From positions 1-18,648 of the forward strand of contig JBKBIC010000091.1 of assembly GCA_046299435.1 (NCBI GenBank): a DNA stretch of 18,648 bases, in the 5' to 3' direction. The stretch is from M3007 sp046299435. Its GTDB lineage: Bacteria > Bacteroidota > Bacteroidia > Chitinophagales > Saprospiraceae. Positions 1 to 8,100 of the stretch are shown here, one piece after another; position 1 is the stretch's first letter; each line of letters begins with the position of its first letter. A program made the position numbers and the translations under genes. The notes under the pieces are model-generated. The model was not told the origin of the DNA. It saw only the letters and a list, made by a program, of their open reading frames with translations, and made no database searches.

Positions 1-53
1 TGACCAATGGCTGTCGGTTAATTCGTACCGTTTCATCCCCAAAAGTACGATGA

Positions 54-347
54 CAACTATTTTTCAGACAAACCATAAAATCTATCCAACAAACTGTTTT
101 TTCTGGCGACGAAATTATCAGTAATAGGTTGCAAATTAGGCTCTTCGATGCTACGCCTCCTTTTTCGATGTATTCTTGGGATAAGAATGGATATGTAAGT
201 TTTTTCCCAAGAGGCAAAAAATCAACTTTATCACAGCAATTATTTTTTCCTTGCAATACAGATTTAGGTGGAGATTTAGGCGAGTTCTTCATTACCAAAT
301 TTGATGAACTTTGGACAGATAATAATCATACCATCATTTTTGAATAA
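54..347 (+). pseudogene. C-terminal remnant of an unrecognised protein
   Basis: An open frame runs from just after a stop at 51-53 to the stop at 345-347. It has no ATG before the conserved-looking part, only a TTG at 129. The translation (RLFDATPPFSMYSW, then VSFFPRGKKS, then FDELW near the end) reads like the end of a folded domain. Its tone resembles small C-terminal sensor-like domains of bacterial regulators, but I cannot name the family. A second frame, 2-124, is also open from the left edge and overlaps it, so a frameshift near base 50 or a truncated gene is likely. The DNA is much more AT-rich than the rest of the window, which would fit acquired DNA. It could also be a short gene with a TTG start. 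Function unknown. Confidence 0.4.
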
Positions 348-629
348 TATCCACTAACAATGCATGGTCGCCAATGCCGCCGACAGCCAACGCTCGAAGC
401 CCACGCACGGCGGCACAGCGTCCATGCTCACGTTCAAGTTGAGAATAAATAACCCATCTGCCTCCATCTTCCGCTCCATCAGGCAGGCGAACAGTCTCCG
501 CCCACTCCGACTTTCGCGCCTGCCTTCGGCGCGGGCGGGCTTCGAAAGCCGCCAAGCCCACAAGCAAAAGCCCCGTGCCCTGAAAATGGGCACGGGGCTT
601 TTCGTATTTTTGCTCAAAAATTGTCGGCC
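348..629. other. Spacer without a recognisable gene
   Basis: This stretch holds overlapping short open frames on both strands with no recognisable domain, no convincing start and clashing frames, so I treat it as non-coding. Its GC content rises sharply at about base 360 compared with the AT-rich fragment to the left. The only clear structure is the perfect hairpin at 566-602. Confidence 0.45.
566..602 (+). terminator. Perfect 15-bp hairpin, likely rho-independent terminator
   Basis: AAAAGCCCCGTGCCC (566-580) pairs perfectly with 588-602 around a 7-base loop (TGAAAAT). The A-rich left foot and T-rich right foot allow termination in either direction. It sits 27 bases before the Rpn start codon, so it more likely ends transcription from upstream than serves the Rpn gene. 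Confidence 0.6.
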
Positions 630-1451
630 ATGCAATTCGTAGATATAAAGAATGACATTGCCTTTCGGAAGATTTTCGGCAACGAAAACAAGAAAATCAT
701 CCTCATTTCATTCCTCAACGCCGTGATGAAGTTAAAGGGAAAGGATGCTATTGAAGACGTGGAAATCCTCAATCCCTACCAATTGCCCATCATCAAGAAT
801 TTGAAAGCGTCAATTATTGACGTGAAGGCGAGGGATAAAAAAGGCAAGACCTACATCATCGAGATGCAGGTCGCCGAGCCGGACGGCTTGGACAAACGTC
901 TGCTGTACTACGCCAGCAAGGAGTATTCCCAACAAATCGAAAGCGGCGAGTTTTACACTAAACTCAAACCGGTGATTTTCATCGGAATTTTCGATTTCAA
1001 GTTTACGGAAGGCGACAAATACCTTTCGCATCATGCCGTTTGCGATGTTGAGAATGGCGAGCGCATCATCAAGGACATGGATTTCTATTTCATCGAACTC
1101 CCTAAGTTCACGAGGCAATTGAAAGACCTGACGGAAATCACAGACAAATGGGTGTTTTTCATAAAAGAGGCTGGAAACCTAACGGTTATTCCCGAAAACG
1201 TGGATGACGAAGGTTTGAAGGAAGCGTACCACGATGCCAATAAGCACTCTTGGGAAAAAGAAGAATTGGAGGCATACGATTATGCTGCGATGCGGGAACA
1301 AGATGAGAGAGGGAAATTAGTTCACGCAGAAAAAAAAGGTGCAAAAAATAGTAAGATTGAGACGGCGAGAGAAATGAAAAAAGAGGGCGAGCCAATAGAA
1401 AAAATAATAAGGTACACGGGTTTGACTTCCGAAGAAATCAACGAAATATAA
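630..1451 (+). CDS. Rpn-family PD-(D/E)XK nuclease / putative transposase
   Basis: This 273-residue protein belongs to the Rpn family (recombination-promoting nuclease, the TIGR01784 / PDDEXK_2 group once annotated as transposases). The N-terminus FVDIKNDIAFRKIFG is typical of the family. The PD-(D/E)XK core is visible as D64 in SIIDVKARD and E78-x-Q80 in YIIEMQ. The C-terminal ~70 residues are charged and end in a small helical segment with EIIRYTGLTSEEI-like character (KIIRYTGLTSEEI), common in this family. I chose ATG 630; an in-frame TTG lies at 621. Known E. coli Rpn proteins are DNA endonucleases that promote RecA-independent recombination, and related ones have been linked to phage defence. 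The gene stands alone. The length is normal and the frame intact, so it is probably functional. Confidence 0.88.
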   Translation: MQFVDIKNDIAFRKIFGNENKKIILISFLNAVMKLKGKDAIEDVEILNPYQLPIIKNLKASIIDVKARDKKGKTYIIEMQVAEPDGLDKRLLYYASKEYSQQIESGEFYTKLKPVIFIGIFDFKFTEGDKYLSHHAVCDVENGERIIKDMDFYFIELPKFTRQLKDLTEITDKWVFFIKEAGNLTVIPENVDDEGLKEAYHDANKHSWEKEELEAYDYAAMREQDERGKLVHAEKKGAKNSKIETAREMKKEGEPIEKIIRYTGLTSEEINEI

Positions 1452-1459
1452 AATCGCAT

Positions 1460-1552
1460 AACGACTGCACTCCCCCCTATTTGCGCCAAGCCCAACCCGC
1501 AAGCCCAACCCGCAAGCCCAACGCAGGCGCAAACAGCAGGAGTGCAGTCGTT
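1460..1552. repeat. Nested inverted repeat around a 13-bp tandem repeat
   Basis: AACGACTGCACTCC (1460-1473) is the exact reverse complement of 1539-1552. Inside it, TTTGCGCC (1480-1487) pairs exactly with GGCGCAAA (1526-1533). The loop carries the 13-mer CAAGCCCAACCCG at 1487-1499 and 1500-1512, plus a partial third copy from 1513. It starts 8 bases after the Rpn stop codon. It could fold as a long imperfect hairpin and act as a 3' end, or be a small non-autonomous repeat element. It has no terminal T run. Confidence 0.6.
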
Positions 1553-1568
1553 CCCCAGCCCAGCCCAA

Positions 1569-1604
1569 AAACAGCCGCCAGCACGCCCGTGCTGGCGGCT
1601 GTTT
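1569..1604 (-). terminator. Terminator of the TPR-CHAT gene
   Basis: A perfect 17-bp stem (1569-1585 with 1588-1604, AAACAGCCGCCAGCACG) starts at the last base of the TPR-CHAT stop codon. On the minus strand it ends in a T run (complement of 1567-1571), as a rho-independent terminator should. The other strand also ends in TTT, so it may stop Rpn transcripts too. Confidence 0.75.
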
Positions 1605-4474
1605 CATTTCTGCCGCCGCCACATCCACCACACCAATCCGCCCAGCACAGCCACGCCCAGCAGCCACAGCCACCCATCCGAAGCCGGTTTGGGCAGGGGG
1701 CGCATATCGCCATTGGCTACCACGCCCGCCCAGAAGTACGGGTGCGCGAAGTAGTACAGGCTGTCGGTCTCCAAAAAGTGCAGTTTGGCGTGGCGGAGTG
1801 CCTCGTCTTTGGGCAGCCCGTCGGCGAGGTTTTGGTAAAAAGCCCGCATCAGCACGGGCGCGCTCCCGTCGGGCAGTCGCCACAGGCTCATCACGGTGGC
1901 GGGCACCCCGGCATTGGCGAAGGCCCGCGCAAGGCTGAACACGCCCTCGCCCTTTTGCCAGCTGCCGAAACCCGTGTGGCAGGCACTCAGCACGGCGAGG
2001 TCGGCCTGCAAGCGCATGATTTGTAACTCGTTGGCGTAGAGGATGTTGTCGTCGGTCGGGTCGTCGGGGTTTTGGCGGCGGTCGCCGAAAAGCAGGCGGC
2101 TGAGCGCGGGGTTTTGCTCGTTGGCGAGGGCGTGCATGGCGAGGTGCAGGACGCGGTATTTTTCGGCGACGGCCTTAAACTGTGCCTCCGTCGCGGGCGG
2201 CCCGTCGAAGATGTCGCCGCCGAGGATGCCTTTGATGTCGCGCACTTCGATGTGGGTGCCTTTCAGGTCGTAAGTGCCGCCGCGCGTCCGCTCGGCGATG
2301 AGTTTTTGCAGTACAGTGTCCTGTTGCTGCTGGTACGAAGGGGCAAAACCCGCGAAAAAACGGCTCGCGCCGCGCCGCATCGCGCCGATTTTTTGCTGTT
2401 CGCGCAGCAACGTCGCCGAATAGGCATACGCGACGGCAGTTTTTTTGAGCAAATACGGCAGCGCGTCCCAGCCAGTGGCGGAGGCTTCGGTCAGCAAAAC
2501 CTCGAAGGGCAGGAAAGCCAGCACATCGTCGGGGATGATGACCAAGCCGCCCGCCGATTGGCCGTCCCAGACGGGCCGCAGGAGCAAGTCGAAAAGCTCG
2601 GCAGCCGTGCGGGCAAACTGTGCGCGGCCCGCGTCGGCCTCGTCAGGTCGGGTAAGGTACTGGGCGAAACCGCTGACCGATTGCCGGAAATCTGCGGGCA
2701 AATCCCGTTTTTGCCAATCAAACTGCCCGTTTTCGGCAAAAAAGAACACGAACGCCGCCGAATCGGTCAGGTAAAAATTGACCATCGTTTGGCCGGGGCG
2801 CAGCAGCGCGGGCACCTTGCCCGCTGCCACGAATTTGATTTCGTCGGCCAGCCCGGCGTAGGCCGGGAAGTCGCGGCGCAGCTGGTTTTGGAAGGTCTCC
2901 TGCTCGCGTTTGAGTTGGAGGAGCGCGGCCTCGTGGGTGCGGATTTGGGCGGCGTTGGCCTGTGCGTCAGCTTCTTTTTGCTCGGCGATTTGCTGCTCGT
3001 GCCAGACGATGCGGGCTTTCAGGTTGGCCTCGCGGCGGCGCAGGTCGGCGGGCAGGCGGTAGTCGTGTTGTGCGCGGGCGAGGCTTTGCAACAGCAGCAG
3101 CCCGCGCGCCTGCTCGGTGAGTTGGAAGGCGCGGTCGGCAAATCGGCGGTCGCCCGTTTTTTCAAACAGCTGCCAAGCCAGCAGCACGGCCCGGTCGAAT
3201 CGTTGCCGCGATTCGCGCAGGGCTTGCAGCGCGGAGGATTCGTACATGTATGTCTCGCGCAGTTTGGCCTCGATGCGCGGGATGAGCTCGTAGCAGGCGA
3301 GCGCGGCTTCGGGCTGGCCGAGTTTTTCAAAAGCCAATGCCTTGCCTTCGAGGGCCTCGAAAAGCGTGTTTTCGGCGTAAAAAAGCTCGGGTGCGGGGTT
3401 TTCATCGTCGTTGGCGGGTGCGAAGTTTTTCAGCAATCGGCGCAGCGCGGCTTGGTTTTCGGCCAGCGATTCGCGGATTTTGCCCGATTGGAATAGCGCG
3501 TGGGCGCGTTGGACAAGGAGCTTGGCGATGTCGCGCTTGCCCGTGTTCCGCTCCGCTGCGAGCGCGATGGCTTGACCGAATTGCGCGGCGGCGGCTGCCC
3601 AGTGGCCTTGTTTTTCGGCGATTTCGGCGGTGTTTTTCAGGTGCAGGACGCGCAGGTATTGGGCGTTGCGGTTGCCCGATTTTTCGAGTGCCCGGAGCAG
3701 GCCGGGCAGCAGGGCATTGGCCTTGGTTGCCTCGCCCGGCTGGCCGAGGTGCAGCCAAGTGGCGGACGCTTCGAGCTGCAAAAAAGCCTGCCTTTCAGGG
3801 GTCAGGTTGGGGGTGCTCAGTCCGGCTTGGCAAGCGGCGAGGGCGGCGCGGTGCTGGCCGGATTCATTGAGCGCGATGCTCCAATCGCTGTGCTCCTCGC
3901 CCGTCGGGAGGCCGCGCTGGGTGAGGAGCTCGATGGCCTCGCGGAGCAGGTTTTGGGCGCGGTCGTAATCGCCCAAGCGGCTGTACACATTGGCCAAATG
4001 GCGGTGCAGGTATTTCAGCACGCGCTCGCTTTGGCGGTCGAGGTCGCCGTTGAAGTAGTCGTAACTCCTTTCGTACCAGTCTTTTGCGCCCTGAAAATCG
4101 CCGATGAGGTTCTCGCAGAGGTAGCCTGCGTTCATCATCAGGAGGCAATAGCGTTCGCGTTCGGCGGTGTTTTGCGGCGGGCGCGGGAGGGTTCGCAGCC
4201 CGGTTTCGAGCAGTTCCATGCCCCGGAAAGGGTCGCCGCCGGTGCTGCCCCACGCGACGGCAATGGCCGAAAAACTCCGCAGCCATGCGGCGAGCCAGCC
4301 GTTTTTTTCAAAAATCTGGCGGGCCTCGCGGTGGTAAACCTCGACGGAATCGGGCTGCTGCCGCCCGATGGCACCCATTGCCTGCGACACGAGTTGCTCG
4401 GCTCGCAACGAGTCGGTCTGGGCAAATAGGGCGGTCGAAAAAACGAGCAGGACGGAGGAAAACAGGAGGCGCAT
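1604..4474 (-). CDS. TPR-repeat CHAT-domain (caspase-like) protein, predicted periplasmic and membrane-anchored
   Basis: The protein has 956 residues. The start is placed at the ATG at 4474 because it begins a clean signal peptide (MRLLFSSVLLVFSTALFA, then Q19); an upstream in-frame ATG gives an implausible leader. Residues ~40-480 form TPR-like helical repeats. A charged coiled coil (~475-535) follows. The C-terminal CHAT domain (~560-925) has the catalytic dyad: H781 in HLAMHA and C832 in VLSACHTGFG, followed by GEGVFSLARAF and the VMSLW motif. A hydrophobic segment (~935-952, WLWLLGVAVLGGLVWW) and the tail RRQK end the protein. The signal peptide plus this anchor predict that TPR and CHAT face the periplasm. 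CHAT proteins are caspase/separase-like cysteine proteases; the TPRs probably bind a partner or substrate. No candidate substrate or Cas gene lies nearby. Both dyad residues are present, so it may be active. Confidence 0.88.
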   Translation of the reverse strand: MRLLFSSVLLVFSTALFAQTDSLRAEQLVSQAMGAIGRQQPDSVEVYHREARQIFEKNGWLAAWLRSFSAIAVAWGSTGGDPFRGMELLETGLRTLPRPPQNTAERERYCLLMMNAGYLCENLIGDFQGAKDWYERSYDYFNGDLDRQSERVLKYLHRHLANVYSRLGDYDRAQNLLREAIELLTQRGLPTGEEHSDWSIALNESGQHRAALAACQAGLSTPNLTPERQAFLQLEASATWLHLGQPGEATKANALLPGLLRALEKSGNRNAQYLRVLHLKNTAEIAEKQGHWAAAAAQFGQAIALAAERNTGKRDIAKLLVQRAHALFQSGKIRESLAENQAALRRLLKNFAPANDDENPAPELFYAENTLFEALEGKALAFEKLGQPEAALACYELIPRIEAKLRETYMYESSALQALRESRQRFDRAVLLAWQLFEKTGDRRFADRAFQLTEQARGLLLLQSLARAQHDYRLPADLRRREANLKARIVWHEQQIAEQKEADAQANAAQIRTHEAALLQLKREQETFQNQLRRDFPAYAGLADEIKFVAAGKVPALLRPGQTMVNFYLTDSAAFVFFFAENGQFDWQKRDLPADFRQSVSGFAQYLTRPDEADAGRAQFARTAAELFDLLLRPVWDGQSAGGLVIIPDDVLAFLPFEVLLTEASATGWDALPYLLKKTAVAYAYSATLLREQQKIGAMRRGASRFFAGFAPSYQQQQDTVLQKLIAERTRGGTYDLKGTHIEVRDIKGILGGDIFDGPPATEAQFKAVAEKYRVLHLAMHALANEQNPALSRLLFGDRRQNPDDPTDDNILYANELQIMRLQADLAVLSACHTGFGSWQKGEGVFSLARAFANAGVPATVMSLWRLPDGSAPVLMRAFYQNLADGLPKDEALRHAKLHFLETDSLYYFAHPYFWAGVVANGDMRPLPKPASDGWLWLLGVAVLGGLVWWMWRRQK

Positions 4475-4498
4475 GGGCTGGAACGGCTGGAAAGTGGC

Positions 4499-4509
4499 GC
4501 ACAAATCTA
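4499..4509 (-). promoter_or_regulatory. Possible -7 element for the TPR-CHAT gene
   Basis: On the minus strand TAGATTTG (complement of 4502-4509) matches the Bacteroidota TAnnTTTG element exactly and lies about 28 bases before the chosen ATG. A TTTTG lies upstream but only 12 bases away, too close for the usual -33 box, so the call is tentative. Confidence 0.35.
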
Positions 4510-4585
4510 TTCGATGCCGTTCAAAACCCGATGCTGCGGCGGCTGTGCGGAACATTCTTGCCGCGAAAGGGATTAAGCAAAACTG

Positions 4586-4593
4586 CACTTTTG
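4586..4593 (+). promoter_or_regulatory. Possible -7 element for arfB
   Basis: CACTTTTG differs by one base from TAnnTTTG and lies 18 bases before the arfB ATG. A TTG sits at 4558-4560, 25 bases away, slightly farther than usual. Weak. Confidence 0.3.
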
Positions 4594-4611
4594 CCCCTGA
4601 AACGAAAAAAC

Positions 4612-5022
4612 ATGGACAAGGAACTGCTCAAACGCGAACTCGCTTTCCGCACGGCCCGCTCCGGCGGCAAGGGCGGCCAAAACGTGAACAAGGTGGAAAC
4701 CAAAGTGGAGGCCGTGCTCGACCTGCCCGCGTCGGCGGCACTTTCGGAGGAAGAAAAAGCCGTCGTGCTCGAAAAACTGGCGGCCCGCATCAGTGCCGAG
4801 GGACTGCTTGCGGCCATGAACCAGACCGAGCGTTCGCAGCTGGCCAACAAGGAATTGGCTGAGGAAAAACTCGTCGCCCTGCTCGAAAAAGCCCTCGTGC
4901 CCGTGAAAAAACGCAAGCGCACCCGCGTTTCTGCCGCCGGGAAGGCCGCCCGCCGCGAGGCCAAAACCCTGCAATCCGAGAAAAAAGCCGCCCGGCGAAA
5001 GCCCGATTTGAGGCACGATTAG
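4612..5022 (+). CDS. arfB: Peptidyl-tRNA hydrolase ArfB-like ribosome-rescue factor
   Basis: A 136-residue protein with the release-factor catalytic motif GGQ at residues 21-23, inside RSGGKGGQNVNKVETKVE. It lacks the stop-codon recognition domain of RF1/RF2. The GGQ domain (~1-100) is followed by a strongly basic tail (KKRKRTRVSAAGKAARR onward). In E. coli ArfB (YaeJ, 140 residues) such a tail enters the empty mRNA channel of stalled ribosomes. The predicted role is hydrolysis of peptidyl-tRNA on ribosomes stalled without a stop codon. The ATG at 4612 gives the family length; a longer in-frame extension upstream looks non-coding. It is transcribed divergently from the TPR-CHAT gene and convergently with the 1509-residue surface protein. 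The other small GGQ family, PrfH, is less likely given the basic tail. Confidence 0.9.
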   Translation: MDKELLKRELAFRTARSGGKGGQNVNKVETKVEAVLDLPASAALSEEEKAVVLEKLAARISAEGLLAAMNQTERSQLANKELAEEKLVALLEKALVPVKKRKRTRVSAAGKAARREAKTLQSEKKAARRKPDLRHD

Positions 5023-5025
5023 GGG

Positions 5026-5060
5026 AGGGGAAAGTTGAAAAGGTTGAAGGGGTTAAAGAT
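5026..5060. repeat. Low-complexity GTTGAA/GGTT word repeat after arfB
   Basis: Just after the arfB stop the sequence repeats a short word: AAGTTGAAAAGGTTGAAGGG, then GTTAAAG. It resembles in style the short-word repeats found after other genes in this window. No coding potential. Confidence 0.4.
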
Positions 5061-5076
5061 GATTTTACATGATGCA

Positions 5077-5113
5077 AAAAGGCGGAGCGACCGAAGAGGT
5101 CGCCCCGCCTTTT
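5077..5113. terminator. Bidirectional terminator between arfB and the 1509-residue protein gene
   Basis: AAAAGGCGG-A-GCGACC (within 5077-5092) pairs with GGTCGC-C-CCGCCTTTT (5098-5113) across a 5-base loop, with one A/C mismatch. Flanking A and T runs make it usable by both convergent genes. It lies 54 bases after arfB and 22 bases from the opposing stop codon. Confidence 0.78.
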
Positions 5114-5135
5114 GATTTTTCCGGGCGGCGAAAAA

Positions 5136-8100
5136 TCACTGTTTCACAAAACGCAGCACCTGCCATTGGCCTTTTTCGGCCACGACGTGCAGGTTGAACA
5201 GCCCGGCGGGCAGCCGTTCGATGTCAAGTTGGCCGCTCAGTTGCGTCTCCGAAAATTCGAGCACCAAACGCCCGCGCGCATCCAGCACACGGCCCGCGAG
5301 CAGGCGCACGTTCGCCGGGTTTTGCAGTTGGATGTGCGCGTTGGCCGGGTTGGGCAGGAGGCGTAACGAGGAAAGTTGGCCGGGTTCGGATGTGCCGACG
5401 AGGTTTTTGATTTCAAAGGTGAGCGTCAGCGAGCAGCCCAATCCATTGGTGACGGTCACGGTGTAGATGCCCGCTTTCAGGTTGGAAATGTCCTTTGTGG
5501 ATGCCGTGAAGCCGTTTGGCCCCGCCCACGAGTAGGTCAGGGAGGCGTTCGGGTCGGCAGGCAGCAGCCGGATGGAACCGTTGCCGAGGCTGTTGCTTTC
5601 GTCGGAAACGACGACCCCGATGGCCGGGACGGACGAGACTTCTACTTCGAATTTGCAAGCAGCCGAGTTGCCCGACGCATCGGTGGCTTGGTAGCAAACT
5701 TCGGTGGTGCCGAGCGGGAACACGGTGCCGCTGGCCGGGCCGCAAGTTTGCACGAGGGCATTGGGCGGCAGGGTGCAGTTGTCGGTGACGATGGCCGGGC
5801 CAAAGACCACTGCGCCACCTTCGCAAACGGTGATGTCCTGCGGGCAAATCAGGGTCGGGGCTTCGGTGTCGGAGGAGACGATGCCGACCGACCAACTGGC
5901 CTCGCAGCCGTTGTTGTCCAGCACGAACACTTCATAGGTGCCGACGGCCAAGTTGCTGGCGGTCTCGCTCAATTCGCCGTTCGACCAGAGGTAGAAGTAC
6001 GGTGCGGTGCCGCCTGTTGCCAAGACGCTGGCCGAGCCAGTCGCGTCCTCCGGGCACTCGACGTTTTGGACGGAGCCGGGCGTGAGCACGAGCGGCTGCG
6101 GCTCGGTGATTTGCGCTGTTTGCTGGACGATGCAGCCCGCCGCGTCGGTCACGGTCACGGTGTAAGTGCCTGCCGGGATGCTGGCGATGGTGGAGCCTGC
6201 GCCGCCGTTCGACCAGTTGTAGGTGAATGGTGCGGTGCCGCCCGCGACGCTTGCGGTGGCTTGGCCGGAGGCGTTGCCCGCGCAGTCCACGTCGGTGGTG
6301 GCGATTTGGGCGGCGATGACACAATCGAACGCATTGACCGTAACTGATTGAATATCAAGGCATCCGTTGGCATCCGTCACGGTCACGGCGTACACGCCGG
6401 GCGCGAGGTTGTTGATGCTGGCCGTCGTCGGGCCGGTGTTCCACCTGAATTCATACGGTGGTACGCCGCCCGTGGGGGCAGCGGTGGCGGTGCCGTCGTT
6501 CGAGCCGTTGCCGGTCAAGCCGGTGGCGGTGGCATTGGCCGAAAGCGGGGTCGGTTCGGTGATGTTGACGGAGCCGGAAGTGGCGCAGCCCGCCGCGTCG
6601 GTGATTTCCACGCTGTAATTGCCGGGCACGAGATTTTCGACGGTCTCGGTAGTGGCTCCGTTCGACCACAGGTAGGTGAACGGCCCGCTGCCGGATACGA
6701 CGAGCACGCCCGCTGTGCCGTCAGCATCGCCGTTGCAATCAATGTTTTCGCTGAAAACATTGGCCACGAGGTTGCAACCGAAGGCGTTGACCGAAACGGT
6801 TTGCACGGCGGTGCAGCCATTGGCATCGGTGGTGGTCACGGTGTAATTGGCCGGAGCGAGGCCGCTGACGCTGGCCGTCGTGGAGCCGTCGGACCACAGG
6901 AAAGTGTACGGCGCGGTACCGCCGACGGGGTTGGACGTGACCGTGCCGTCGTTCGAGCCGTTGCTGGTTTCGCCGGTGGCAGTGGCGTTTGCGACCAAAA
7001 TATCAGGCTGTGCGATGTCCACCGAGATGGTGGCGGTGCAGTTTTCCGCATCGGTGACGGTGACGGCGTAGTTGCCTGCGATGAGGCCGGAGGCCGTCGC
7101 GCCGGATGCGCCATTGGACCACAAGTAGGTCAAATTGCCCGTGCCGCCGCCGCCCGTCGCTGTTGCGGAGCCGTTGGCGAGGCCAAAGCAGGACACATTT
7201 TCGCTGCTGGAAATGGCCGCTGTGACCGCCGGGGTTTGGCCGACGGTAGCGGTGGCCGATTGGGTGCAGCCGTTTGTGCTGTTCGTCACGAGCAAATTGT
7301 ATGTGCCCGCCTTGTCAACGGTCGGCGTGAGGGTGTTTGCCCCGGCGGTGATGTTGCCGTCGGGGGTCGTCCAGTTGTAGTTGAAATTGGCTCCTTGCGA
7401 GGAGGCCGAGCCGTCGAGTTGGATGCTTGACACGTTGCAATTCAGGTTGGTCGGTGCGGCGACGGCGGCTGTCGGTTGGGCAAAGTTTTCGGAAACTGTT
7501 GCCGTCGCGCTGGCCGTGCAGCCGTTGGGAGCCAAGACGGTCAGCGTATAATTTCCTGAAACAGAGACGGTTGGGTTCTGCTGTGTGGAGGAGAACCCGT
7601 TGGGGCCGCTCCACGAAAATGTCGCGCCGCTGGTTGCCGAACTGCCTTCGAGCGTGGCCGTCGGGGTCGAGCAGCTGAGGTTTGCGCCGACGACAGAGAC
7701 ATTGGGCGCGGCGATGTCTTGGTCAACGGCAGCCGTCGTGGAGGAGGTGCAGCCGTTGGTTGGGTCATTGACGGTGACGGTGTAGGTGCCTGCGGCGGAG
7801 ACCGTTGGGTTTTGCTGGGTGCTTGTGAAACCGCCCGGCCCGGCCCATGTGTAGTTTACGCCGGAAACGGGGGAAGTGGCGGTCATCGTCACGGTCGGCG
7901 TGGCGCAGGTGATGGTGCCGCCGGTGGTGCTTACGGTCGGGATTGTGGTGTTGCCGTCGGCCAATGCTGTCGCCGTGCTGGTGCAGCCGTTGGCCGGGTT
8001 GGTCACGGTGACGATGTACGCGCCGACTTGCGTCACTTGGACGCACGGGGTGTTTTGGCCGTTGGCCCAGCTGAATACTGCGTTGGGCGTGGTAGATGTG

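Noticed and set aside
334..642. Three overlapping short open frames on both strands
   Set aside because: They lack recognisable motifs, overlap each other in conflicting frames, and cross the terminator-like hairpin.
630..1451. Insertion sequence based on the family's old transposase label
   Set aside because: No terminal inverted repeats or target duplications flank the gene; the Rpn family is now understood as nucleases, not classical IS transposases.
2072..3496. A 474-codon open frame on the plus strand
   Set aside because: It is antisense to the TPR-CHAT gene, with no domain and no promoter; a shadow caused by high GC.
1604..4474. TPR-CHAT gene as part of a CRISPR type III-E (gRAMP/TPR-CHAT) system
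   Set aside because: No cas gene, repeat array or gRAMP-like protein is present, and the protein has a signal peptide and membrane anchor.
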